A DNA stretch of 64,000 bases, from NCBI GenBank assembly GCA_047967505.1, contig CM106539.1; one strand, 5' to 3'. Below the pieces are notes generated by a model. It was given only the letters and a program-made list of their open reading frames with translations, did no database searches and was not told where the DNA came from. The DNA is from Dipteris shenzhenensis (Eukaryota > Polypodiophyta > Polypodiopsida > Gleicheniales). A program made the translations under genes and the position numbers. Below are positions 1-9,612 of the stretch, in pieces; the stretch's first letter is position 1; each line of letters opens with the position of its first letter.

Positions 1-890
1 AAAAAATGAAAGTGCAATGGTATTAAATGACCCATTAATGCTTGTTTTCCATCGCACACCATGTAAATGGGCCAAGATCTAATAAATGAAGCAAAGCAAC
101 CTTCGACCTCCCAGCACTCTCTAGATCGGAGTATTTGCTGTAGATAATCTTTCACAGCTTACGAGAGATTAGGTGCAATGGAAGACAACGTTGGAGTGGG
201 GAAATGTCGTATCAAGTGAAGATCAACGACTCTTCTCACCATCGGAACTCCACAACTACATCTTCCCATGTGAGCTCTGCATCTCAGCATTATGCAAGGC
301 CTCGAATGTTTCCAGCACATGCAGTATGGAGCTCTGGCAGGAGCATCGAGTCACATCCCATAGTGGCTAGACCCTTCCATGAAGGCTTCTTCTAAGTGAT
401 TGCCAAGTAGCTCTATGCCATGGAACAACTATGGGGAGCTTGGCTACTGGAAGTCTCCTAAGAGTTCCAACAACAACAATGCAAAGCTATACACCCTCAG
501 CATAGCCCAGTTTGTTGTCTTTTTTCCATTTTTCTTTGGCAACCATGTCACGCGTGTGTTGGAGGATCAACAATCAAAAGAATGTCTATTTTGTTCATTT
601 TACGAGCAATACGAACATGACAAAAAGCATTGTCCAATCACCCTTGCACATTTTTCCACCTACTTGGCCAACTGACCCAAACACTGCCCAACCAACTTTG
701 AGTAGCATTTTTGTAATTTCATAACGTAAATTTACTACATACTTGGGAGGAATTTCAAGGTGAAGCCGCAGATGTAGTTGAGTGACCTATGCATGTACTA
801 AGGATGAGATGTATCTTTTTGTAGTTCAGAGACTCTTTATTGAGTGCCTCTACTTGTTAGATTCCCCATTGTACACATTCCGAATCCCTG
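1..890. other. No recognisable gene
   Basis: I see only short overlapping open frames on both strands, none with a domain I recognise and none with coding-like continuity. No LTR, inverted repeat or tandem repeat stands out. The last part may belong to the decayed coding fragment that starts near 891. Confidence 0.5.
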
Positions 891-1337
891 CGCAAACTAG
901 AAACAATCAAGAAAGAGGAGTTGTAGCCCAAGTTTGGAGATGGCGATGTATACCCAGAGATATGTGAGCATTTCCATGATGATGGGTCTGACATGGTCAA
1001 TGTTGATGGCACATGGGAGGAGCATATTGGCTAGCAGAGACAAGATGTCATCGGGTGTGTCTAGCCTTGCTCCCGAGGACATCTCTACTATGATTGGGAG
1101 GATGAGTATCTTGCCATGGTTGACCTTCTACATGCTGTGGATTAAGAGATCCCAAAAGCCCCTAGCCTCACATCAGATTTACCCCTCCTTTGGGTGGATG
1201 CCCCTTGTATTCCTAATGATTTAGATGACCATATCTTGCCTCTCTCCTCCCATGGTGCCCCCTTTCTCCCACCCTACCCGTCTGTTTGTCATGTGCATTC
1301 TCAAATTTCTCTATTGCTAGCTGATCCCCTAGTATAG
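891..1337 (+). pseudogene. Decayed coding fragment, unknown protein
   Basis: One plus-strand frame reads like protein for about 148 codons, with acidic and hydrophobic stretches such as YYDWEDEYLAMVDLL. It is broken by TAG at 924, 1032 and 1062 and TAA at 1143, and ends at TAG 1335. Each internal stop sits where a CAG or CAA (Gln) codon would restore the frame by a single C-to-T change. I see no start codon in frame and no known domain. It could be an exon of a dead gene or part of an old element's gag. That it was once coding is inferred from frame continuity and composition only. Confidence 0.45.
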
Positions 1338-1427
1338 GTGTGGTGATTATCCTTTATCGGAGATCTTTGTGTGCTATTGGGTTTCCAAACCATCTCCATT
1401 GATGACTCTATGCCACAAGGAGGAATA

Positions 1428-2250
1428 TTTTAAAAACCACCCACACTTTTAAAAAAGCCGTTGCTTATGGTGATTTTTTGGGATTCAATAAAATAAAACC
1501 ACCTTAAGTAGAGGGTTTTCACAATATACTACCCACAAAAAACTTCAAACATAAAACACCCCAACCTTCCTAGATGGTCATTTTTTAGTCATTTTCATAG
1601 TGATTTTTGAGCACCCAAATTTGAAAATGAAAAAACCACTAGTAAGAAACCACCTTGCAATGAGGTTTTTCACTCTATTGAAAAACTACCCAAACTTATC
1701 TACCCATACTTTTAATAAAACCACTACTCATAGTAAGTTTTGACATTGAAATAAAATAAGACCACCTCACATGAAAGATTTTAACTTTAAGGACCCAAAA
1801 AAAATTTCAAAGATAAAATACCCTTACAAACAATCTACATAGGTACTCATTTTCATAGTGATTTTAGCAGGGATGTTTTTATCGAAGCTCTGCTAATGTG
1901 TTAATATAAAATCTTGGTGAAAGTTTTCAAGCTCATTTTTTAAGTTTCACAATATTGGTAGAATGTAGTATTTTTTTATATATTTTCTTTTGAATTTTGA
2001 AGGAAAAAATATAAATCCTGGCGAAACTTTAAATTTTTTTGCATAAAAGTTTCAAATCTTGGCGAATGTTTCAAACATTTATTTTTATTAAAGCATATCA
2101 ACTTTCGAAGCCAATATAAAATTTTAGCTTCTTAATGAAACTAACTTGAAAAAATCATCCATGGATTTAAGAACATCCAAAATTAAAACAGAAAAACACC
2201 AACAAGAAACCATCTTGCAAGGAGGTTTTTCACTCCAAACAACCAAATAT
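1428..2250. repeat. Degenerate ~250-bp tandem duplication split by a MITE
   Basis: Two diverged copies lie in tandem, roughly 1428-1680 and 1681-2250. Both contain the order 'ccaccc..., aataaaa(t)aa(a/g)accacct, ttcatagtgatttt, (a/c)aagaaaccac/tcttgca(a)(t/g)gaggtttttcactc'. The second copy is interrupted by the 296-bp MITE at 1868-2163. The first copy continues uninterrupted through the matching point near 1607 and so serves as an internal empty site. AT-rich, no gene. Confidence 0.6.
1868..2163. mobile_element. Non-autonomous hAT-like MITE, copy 1
   Basis: This is a 296-bp AT-rich element. Its left end is CAGGGATG and its right end, read in reverse complement, is CATGGATG, giving a short imperfect terminal inverted repeat. 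Flanking 8-mers gattttag (1860-1867) and gatttaag (2164-2171) match at 7 of 8 bases, as expected of an aged 8-bp hAT target duplication. A clearly related copy of 297 bp lies at 38578-38874 in the same orientation. No transposase frame is present, so mobility would need a hAT enzyme in trans. Assignment to hAT rests on end sequence and duplication length and is inferred. Confidence 0.75.
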
Positions 2251-2283
2251 GCACATAGGTGGTTAAGGAGAAGGTTTCTATGG

Positions 2284-3150
2284 GTGGTTAGCTGAAAGCT
2301 AGTTATGCACTCAAGATTTTGCATCTTGTAAATTCTTGCTCTTACAAAAACCACATTCAAAAACATATGTTAATAAGAGGTTTCTATGGGTGGTTAAGTA
2401 AGCTTTTTACACACTCAAGATTTTGCATTAAGCAAATTCTTGTCTTTTTTTAAAAACATTATTAAGAGCTTTCTATAGGTGGTTAAGTGGAAAATATTTA
2501 AGCGCTCAAGATTTTTGCACCATGCAAACTCGTCTTAAAAAAACCATCCGAAAAAAACACATCAAAGCCAAAATTTCCCATGGACGGTTTTTATGGGTGG
2601 TTTTTATATGCTTAATATTTTGCATCATGCAAATTCTTTCCTTCAAAAAGCCACCCAAAAACAAACAAAAGACACACATGTTAATGGGAGTTTTGTGAGA
2701 GTAGTTAAGTGGAAGTTGTTTAAGTAATTAATATTTTGCACCATGCAAACTCTTGTATTCAAAAACACATCACAAAAAGACACATCAAAGCCTAACTTTA
2801 CTATGGCTGGTTTTTATATGCTCAATATTTTGCATCATGCAAATTTTGTCCTTCAAAAAGCCACCCAAAAACCAACCAAAAAGCATACATGTTACTGGGA
2901 GTTCTGTGAGAGAGGTTAAGTGGAAGTAATTGTTTAGGTACTCAAGGTTTTGCACCATGCAAACTCTTGTCTTCAAAAAATCCATCACAAAAAAACACAT
3001 CAAAGCCAAACTTTCCTATGGATGGTTTTTATGGGCAGTTTCTATATGCTCAAGATTTTGCACCATGCAAATTCTTTCCTTCAAAAAACCAACCAAAAAG
3101 CAATATACATGTTACTGGGAGTTCTGTCAAAGTGGTTAAGTGGAAGTTGT
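2284..3150. repeat. Tandem array with palindromic TTTGCAT.ATGCAAA core
   Basis: Eight units carry a core close to ttttgca(t/c)catgcaaa, starting near 2317, 2421, 2512, 2617, 2734, 2828, 2948 and 3055. Spacing is 91-120 bp, about 105 on average. Units alternate between a type with ggttaagtggaa before the core and a type with gttttatatgct, so from about 2595 the true period is a dimer of roughly 215-220 bp. The best-preserved core, TTTGCAT-C-ATGCAAA, is a perfect palindrome around its central base. Open frames here on either strand are repeat shadows. Confidence 0.8.
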
Positions 3151-3824
3151 TTAAGTGCCACGAATGAATTCAATGTGGTGCCACTCAAAGTCTCCCTTTG
3201 GACATACCACTGGCTCCCACAGAGATATTAGGCTACCAAACTTGGTCTTTCTTGCGACACATGATGAGGATTCAGGTGGCCTTTCGACTACGCATTCATA
3301 TGGGAGACATGTGCATTTATCTCCATGGAGGAATGCACCAACATGAACAAATCTCAAGTCATTCATAGCTTGTCGGGCCAGGTCAAAGTCTATGTGTGTT
3401 TTGCAACAACACACACACTTGTCTTTGAGTTTCCTGATGTACTAGGGCTTACAATGCTCAAAGCTCCTTTGCCCAATCAAAATGTCAGGGTTTTGATCCA
3501 TAAACTTGAGATAGAGCTCTGCCAGCTAACCCAACATGCGGGAACAACCATACACTAAGCTCCCTTTTGCAAAAATGTAGTCTAATTAAACTAATCAGGC
3601 TACTGGAAAACAAAACAATTTGAACCACTGGGATGGTAATCAAGCTACTAGTAAAAGAAAACAATTTCAACCACCAAGCTAGTAATCAAGCTACTAGTAA
3701 AATAAAACAATTTCAACCACTTTTCAAACAACCACCTTCTCAAAACAAGAAAACTTTCTTGTTTTTGCAATGCGTGCATCATACGGGATCATGAAAATTG
3801 TGAGGACATTGCAACTGTGAAGAG
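3151..3824. other. No recognisable gene
   Basis: The array unit ends near 3160 and is followed by sequence unlike it. Short frames occur on both strands (plus 3325-3558, minus 3151-3414) but overlap each other and match nothing I recognise. A small direct repeat, 'caaccac..., agctactagtaaaa(t/g)aaaacaattt', occurs around 3600-3720. Confidence 0.4.
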
Positions 3825-4307
3825 ATGGGAGCCAGTTCAAGTTTACGTGGAGATGTAGCAACACACAATGGAGAGATAAACAATGACTCACCATAGTTTG
3901 TGGAGAGTTTCGATGACCTCACTGACTGTTTGGAGGAGGGGGATAACTTTGGAATTGTTGCTGGCTCTGGGGAGAATGAGGAAGATGACCCATACTTTGT
4001 GTTGTAGTGTACCAAACCTAAGCACAAGGTTGAGCAAGCATTTACGGATCATTGGGGAACAACCTATGAGAATTGGGATGTAGTAGTTGGAGCTATTTGG
4101 TACAAAAAAGCATCCAAGAGAGGCTACAATTATGAATTATTACATAAGAGTCCATAAACTGTTGTGTACTCCCATTTAGTAAGAGCTATTAAATTCCAGT
4201 TACAACCTGTGCTTAGACGAAAGAAGGGCAAGAGTGTCCTCAAAATGGATTTAAACATGCATGAGCACATCATGGGGTGTCTTGGAGTAGTGGATGAGGA
4301 TGACTAA
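3825..4307 (+). pseudogene. Decayed coding sequence, unknown protein
   Basis: From ATG 3825 to TAA 4305 one frame runs 160 codons with only three internal stops: TAG 3894, TAG 4005 and TAA 4155. All three would be Gln codons after one C-to-T reversal. The translation is convincing as protein: an acidic N-terminal part (ENEEDDPYF), an aromatic central part (DHWGTTYENWDVVVGAIWY) and a basic C-terminal part (LRRKKGKSVLKMD). The central region faintly recalls plant-specific proteins of seed-free plants with a Cys..Asp..Trp..His-Tyr-Ser-His-Leu pattern, but I cannot name the family. It is probably the last exon or the body of a dead gene or element. Confidence 0.5.
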
Positions 4308-4369
4308 GACAATTATTCTCATTGCAAGGAAAATGTATTCCACCTATCCTAGAAAATGGAAAATGTATT

Positions 4370-4735
4370 TACAACTATGCTTCTTTTAGTAAATCCCAAT
4401 CCTGTGCTTGTTTCTAGTAAATCCCAAATAGTAAATCCCCTCTAAATCCCAAACAACCACCACCATGCTTGTTTTTGTTTTAGTAAATCCCATAACAATA
4501 AATCCCAAACAACCACCGTGCTTATTTTAGTAAATCACATAACAATAAATCCCAAACAATCACCGAGCTTGTTTCGGTAAATTCCAAATAGTTTACTAAT
4601 CCCAAACAACCATCACACTTGTTTCAGTAGAAAATAAATCCCAAACAAACACCATGCTTATTTTGGTGAATCCCAAGTAGTGAATCCCAAACAAGCCCTT
4701 AAATCCCAAACATCCCCTAATAATCCCAAACAAGG
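4370..4735. repeat. Minisatellite, ~58-bp units
   Basis: Repeated 'aataaatcccaaacaa(c/t)caccg(t/a)gcttgttttagtaaatcc' units follow one another with indels, about five copies. The motif aaatcccaaacaa occurs again and again. No gene. Confidence 0.7.
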
Positions 4736-4779
4736 GAAAATGGATACCACTTATCTTGTACAAGCCACTAGACAACCAT

Positions 4780-5120
4780 GGGCTTGTGACCACAAATCCT
4801 AAATGATGACATTCATCTTGTAATAATAGAAGCAAACCACTGCACTGGTGACAGTTAATCCTAGTGTGCAACCAACCTCCACACTGGTGACCACTTATCC
4901 TGTACTACCACCAGGCTATCCTAAAACAGATCGCATTGTTGCAAACCATTGTGCTGGTGGCAATTAATCCTAGTGTGCAACCAACCACCGTGTTGGTGAC
5001 CACCTATCCTGTACTACCACAGTGCTATCCTAAATTATAGATTGCATTGTTGCAAAGTGTTATCCTAAAATAGATCGCATTGTTGCAAAGTGCTATCCTA
5101 AAACAAATCGCATTGCTTAG
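4780..5120. repeat. Second minisatellite cluster
   Basis: Units built from 'gcaaaccac(t)gtgctggtgac' and 'tatcctgtactaccac', followed by three short copies of 'gtgctatcctaaa(a)(t/c)agatcgcattgttgcaaa' around 5025-5110. The two motifs may be halves of one degenerate unit of about 100-120 bp. No gene. Confidence 0.6.
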
Positions 5121-5599
5121 GTAAACTATCGAGAACTCTAATAGGTTTCATTAATAATTGAACAGATTACCTCTTTTTCCATTGACACACTTTGTCCTTC
5201 CATAAATTTTCATTTTACCATAAAATATAGCATTTATACCTACTTTGTAAAATTTTGTATGAAAAAATACAACATTTTTTTCTTTTCATTTAACATCAAA
5301 AATTTACCAACGTTTGTAATTAACTAGGAAATACCCCAATGAACAATGAATAATAATTCAACAGATTACTTCTCAAAGAATAATAATAATAATTTACCAC
5401 CATTTGAGGTATTTGGTTTCATTAATAATTCAACAAATTACATCTCAAAGAGTGAGGAAGTTTTAGAACCTTTGGATCTTCAGGGGGCTGGTTCCACATC
5501 AGGCCGCTTTTGCTTTGCTTGCTATTAAGATCCACAGAGCACAGTCATCGAATGTAGGGTAATTAGTAATTAGAGGTGATTAGGCTTCATGATCTACTT
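5121..5599. other. AT-rich sequence with a short duplication, no gene
   Basis: The phrase 'ggtttcattaataattcaaca(g/a)atta' occurs near 5142, 5350 and 5420, with '(c)tctcaaag' following the last two, so a segment of roughly 70-80 bp was duplicated. A 60-codon plus-strand frame (5346-5528) spans it but has AAT-repeat composition and no recognisable domain. Confidence 0.45.
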
Positions 5600-6290
5600 C
5601 TACGGACAAACTCAGGGAGTTTGATCCCCAAATACCCCAAGCCCAATAATTTTAGGCAACGTGCACATGGAAGGAGTACAGCACAAACTCAGGGAGTTTG
5701 ATCTCCAACTATCCCAAGGCCAACAATTGTAGGCAATGTGCACATTCTTATCTCGGGGGGGTCACTATGTATAAACCCTCTATATCACATGCGTTCAAGG
5801 CCTATTTCTAAAATCCCTTTTCTGTAAATTTTTCATTTAATAAAATGTACCCCTTTTCTATACAAATCTGTAAATTTTTTCCAAAACTATTTTAAATAGT
5901 CCCTTATGTATATTTATTTCTATAAATTTTAGAAATAAAAAATATCATTTTGTTGAACTCACGTGATAGGATTACATATGATGAGTGACCCCCCCGAGAT
6001 TCTTATCCACTTCAATGGAAACAACCATGGAAAGAGTATAGGACAAGCTCAGGGAGTTTGATCCCCAAATACCCCAAGGCAAAAGAGTGCAAGCAATGTG
6101 CACACGTTGTACGTTCCAGCTGCAAGTTGTTGTTAAGTGTCTCACGGACGTTAAGCCTTACCACTCCAGGTTTTGAGCCTTGTTCACGGGCTTCGAACAC
6201 CAAATGACTTAAGGCATGATGGTGCTCAAGGAGTTTGAGCCCCAAATAGCCTAAGCCTTGGAGGCACGAGGCTAACACAAGCACTATTTG
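5600..6290. repeat. ~85-bp repeat cluster split by a TIR element
   Basis: Four diverged copies of a unit beginning (a/g)ca(a/g)(a)ctca(g/a)ggagtttga(t/g) and ending gcaatgtgcac start near 5607, 5687, 6043 and 6219. The second copy is followed by the TIR element at 5752-5998. The phrase atggaa(g/a)gagta links copies one and two and also leads into copy three. No gene is visible. Confidence 0.65.
5752..5998. mobile_element. 247-bp TIR element with C7/G7 ends
   Basis: The left end CTCGGGGGGGTCACT (5752-5766) and the right end AGTGACCCCCCCGAG (5984-5998) are perfect 15-bp inverted repeats. The 8-mer attcttat lies directly outside both ends (5744-5751 and 5999-6006), a perfect target-site duplication. 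The inside is AT-rich and non-coding. This is the signature of a MITE. The 8-bp duplication suggests the hAT superfamily, but the ends do not follow the usual hAT CAG or TAG start, so the superfamily is open. Confidence 0.85.
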
Positions 6291-6853
6291 GGAACCGATT
6301 AGGACCACCTCCTAATTTCAGGTTTGTCCCAAGCGCTCTAGTATGGTTGACATGCTATTTCCGCTAATAGGGAGGGATGGAAAGAATAGCAATATGCCTT
6401 GGCACCCTATGGGCCCAAGAGCCTTTTTATTGAAGAGAGGGAGAGTGCTAAAAGGAAAAGGGTTGGCCCTCCCTTCAACAGGTGACATGTGTAAAAGGCC
6501 AAAGTGTTGACTTTGGTCTTCATTGTTGTTTGCACAAGTTTGAATACAAGTTCCCTCTTCTCTTCCAAGAGAGTGTTTTGAGTGTTCCCTTGTTTCCATT
6601 GCAGTGCCCTTGTGTTTGCCACTCCATCCCCCTTCACTCTCATCTTCCCTTCTCCTTCTCCCTCCCTTCTCCCCTCTCTTCTCCCCTCTTTTCCTTCCCT
6701 TTTTCTCTCGTGGAAACACATTGCAAAAATCCGGAGGCCAACACTTGCGGACGGCTCATGCCTTGCATTGCTCTCACAAGAATTATCTTGGAATGGAGGC
6801 TCCATCAACATCCCCATGACACGTGAGTCACCATCGAGACCCACACACTTGCT
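6291..6853. other. Unique sequence with a polypyrimidine tract
   Basis: A CT-rich stretch at about 6630-6715 makes long open frames on both strands (basic, Arg/Lys/Glu-rich on minus; Ser/Pro/Leu-rich on plus). These are composition artefacts. I see no domain, repeat pair or splice-supported gene. Confidence 0.5.
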
Positions 6854-7123
6854 TTGAGCTCCCTTTATGAGGTCGTTTTTTTATGCTCCCTAATGCAAGG
6901 CTCGGCCCTTCTCGCTCCTAGAATGATAGGGGATGGTTCTCCCCAGGCCGCTTCTGGTTTGCTTTCTTTGAGCTCCCTTCATGACTTTGCTTTTTTGTGC
7001 TACTTGATGGGAGGCATGGCCCTTCTCACTCCTTTCCTGATGGGGGCTGCTTCTCCCCTAGAGGCTCCTCACCCTCCTAGTGAGGCTCGGGCTTGTGGGC
7101 TTCTTCCCTTCAAGGTCCTTTAG
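6854..7123 (+). other. Internal ~110-bp duplication with open frame
   Basis: Two tandem copies, about 6858-6967 and 6968-7075, share gagctccctt(t/c)atga, tttttt(a/g)tgct and gg(c)(t)c(g)gcccttctc(g/a)ctcct. The plus frame stays open over both copies (89 codons), giving two hydrophobic copies of a 35-residue repeat: SLYEVVFLCSLMQG... and SLHDFAFLCYLMGG.... I do not recognise the peptide. The conserved frame across the duplication hints at former coding, but the region is short and has no clear start. Confidence 0.35.
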
Positions 7124-7438
7124 TCTTACACATCCAGCCCAAATGGCAAATGTAGTTGAAGCATTTATTTTCTCAATCCTAATAACTATAGCAGTAGGCA
7201 GGCACATTTGATCTACCCACAACTTGGGAAGTGGCACCGCACATACTCTACATTTTGAGCTTTCATCCACAAACACCCCAAAGCAAAAAAAATGCAGAGG
7301 GTGGAAGCACTAGGGACATCGAATCATGTAGTCATCTATGATGCGCCCACGGCTAACAAAGCACTTCAGACCCTGCCGCATCTCAAGGGGCTACGCATCC
7401 AATTTAACTATGGCAACAGTCAATACCACAGTCTAACC

Positions 7439-7831
7439 CTATACATTAAGAAACTGGCTCTTGATTCCTTCATGCCTCATCCTAATGGTGCGGATGTTCT
7501 CCTTCAGCTTCTCCAGTTCTTGCTCACTCACTGCAACAGTTTTATTTGATTGCACCAACTGCTCTTGAAGCTCTCTAAATTGATTACTAGCATCCCAATG
7601 GGCCGTTTCCAAGACATCCACTCTAAGTTGGGTTCTAGTTAGGATGGAGGAGTGCTTTTCAAAACTTTCAAAAGCCATGGCAAGCTCGTGCACAACCTTA
7701 TTGTAATTCTCTTGCAGGAAATTGTGCTTATCCTTCCAATATTGTAAACATTGTGCAAGAGCCTCATTGTCTTCTCCACCATGGCTACTCTCTACCCCAT
7801 TTTCATCTATGCATAAACTAACTCTATTATC
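7439..7831 (-). pseudogene. Coiled-coil coding fragment, unknown protein
   Basis: On the minus strand a frame opens after TGA at 7832-7834 and runs 130 codons to the stop at 7439. Its second half has heptad-like spacing and a high Gln/Glu/Leu/Lys content (FRELQEQLVQSNKT, SEQELEKLKENIR), typical of a coiled coil. The first in-frame Met lies well inside, so the fragment is probably an exon or a truncated gene; the two sides show no obvious partner exons. Frame integrity is good and no stop interrupts it. I cannot assign a family. Confidence 0.45.
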
Positions 7832-8129
7832 TCACACCTCCTTCCCATATAAGCTAGAGCATTTTCAGTTGGAACATGCACGGGATGCTCCATGATCGTG
7901 CACAATAATAGTAGCCACAACATTATGATACTTTGCCAAGAGTTATAGAGGGTTGTGAATAGGATGAGTAGTGGATTCTGTTTTGATTCAAGAGCTTGAT
8001 GCTTTTAGCAACAAATGTTAGACGTGGGTGTTGACTTCTCCTAAGGTAAGGCTTAGAGGTGTGGTCCCCTACAATAGGCAAGAGTGGAGGGGTTTTCATT
8101 TCTATCTCATAGGCAGTGGCTGCAGATGT

Positions 8130-8565
8130 ATATGATCAGGGAGAGCTCATCATATGTAGGGAAGTATGGATGGGGCTGTGCTTGGGAGATCGGCACGTGC
8201 AAATTATTGTACCCATCAGATATGATTTACATGGTAGATTGAGTATTAAATACCGTTTTTGGCCATTTTTCAAACACGATCCTAGGTGTATTTATCAAAC
8301 AAGTACTTATCGGATGGGGATGCCACTTTGCACACAAGTCAATACTGCCTAGGTTGAGGAACGTGCAAAGTCTTGTGTCCATTGGATATGCTTTGCACAG
8401 TCGATCACACATTATACACCATTTTGTTCCTAGTGTTATGCACAATCGTCATAGAATATGTTTGGAGGTGTGTTATCCGAACAAGTACTTATGGGATGGG
8501 TGCACCACTTTGTATGCAAGTCAATACGACCTAGGTTGAGGCGTGTACAAAGTTTTGTGCCCAAC
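8130..8565. repeat. Diverged satellite patch, ~175-bp monomer
   Basis: Roughly two and a half monomers lie in tandem, with the anchor (c)gtg(c/t)a(c)aaa...ttgt(a/g)(t/c)cca starting near 8196, 8372 and 8545. Each monomer also carries gg(t/a)tg(g)(g)..(c)actttg(c/t)a and caagtcaata(c)(t/g)..cctaggttgag. The word pair 'cactttgca' and 'tgcaaag' forms an inverted repeat in each unit. The 61-kb array has the same kind of pair, so the two arrays are probably distant members of one satellite family. Confidence 0.55.
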
Positions 8566-8825
8566 GGAGAAATGTAGATGCGATAATATTAGAAAATTCT
8601 CGGTATGTGTATATGTGTGTGTGTGTGGCAAACAATTTTGATACAACAAAGTAAACACCTAGTGCACAAATTATGCACTTCATACCTTGAGTAAATAAGC
8701 TTGTTGATGAGGATAAATACACCCTTGAATAAAAGCACAGTTGTTGTATGACCACAATAGGATCGCTTTGACACCTGTGATTTTGCCCACATGTAAGTTT
8801 GCAAATAGTATAAAAAATCATATGA

Positions 8826-9075
8826 TAATATATTAATAGTTTGCAAATGTGTATAGCAAGTGAGTAATGGGAAGTGGAAATGGGAGTGAGGAGGGAGGAG
8901 TGGAATGGGAGAGGGAAGTAATAGGGGTGTATGATAATAAGTATAAAAAATAGTATAATAATATATTAATAGTTTTCAAATGGCAAGTGAGTAATGGGAA
9001 GTGGAAGTGAGAGTGGGGAGGGAAGAATGGAATGGGAGAGGGGAAGGTAATAGGGGAGTAGGATAATAAGGGAGT
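8826..9075. repeat. ~130-bp tandem duplication
   Basis: Copies near 8829-8940 and 8960-9075 share atattaatagttt(g/t)caaatg, gcaagtgagtaatgggaagtgga, gga(g)tggaatgggagagg and a data-rich 'gataataag' tail. From 9076 to 9360 the sequence becomes G-rich ('gggag', 'atggga'), which leads into the purine array beyond. Confidence 0.65.
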
Positions 9076-9370
9076 GAAATGAGTGAGGGGAGCTAATAGG
9101 GGATGAAAAAGAGGAGGGTGAGATGGGGAAATATGGGATCTTGGGAAATGGGAGGAGTATGGGACGTGGTGGAAATGTGGGATGGGAGTGGTGGCAACGG
9201 GGGAGAAAGAAGAAATGGATGGGGGGAGGGCTAATGGAAGATTGGGATGGGGGATGGGGGTCCAATGGGAGAGGGGGAGTAATGGGAGCCAATGGGAGAG
9301 GGGATAAATGAAAAGCCAATAGGAGAGAGGGGAGGAATGGAAAGCCAATAGGAGAGGAGGAGGAAAACCT

Positions 9371-9560
9371 AATTTTTCTTATATATAGTCTTCCTTCTTC
9401 ATTCATTCTCCCCTCATTTCATTCATTGAAGCAAGAAAGCAAGGACGATCAAGAAAGCAAGGAAGGAAGAGCAAGAAAGCAAGAAAGAGCAAACTTACAA
9501 AAGAAAGCAAGGAAGGAAGAGCAAGAAAGCAAGAAAGAGCAAACTTACAAACTTTTTCCA
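9371..9560 (+). promoter_or_regulatory. TATA-containing block at left edge of purine array
   Basis: Contains ttcttatatatag, then cattcattctcncctcatttcatt and ttgaagcaa. The same block occurs in the same orientation at 12530-12592 on the other side of the purine array. Here it is followed by an exact tandem copy of a 50-bp AAGCAAGGAAGG-type unit (about 9451-9550). The layout looks like a core promoter plus 5' leader, but no supported reading frame follows it here. Confidence 0.4.
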
Positions 9561-9612
9561 CGTACTTGCAAATTTTTTTGATTAATTCTTTATCTAGATT
9601 TTTTTTTTAAAT

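Noticed and set aside
6318-6844. Basic Arg/Lys/Glu-rich protein on the minus strand
   Set aside because: It is the complement of a short CT-rich tract and overlaps equally open frames on the plus strand.
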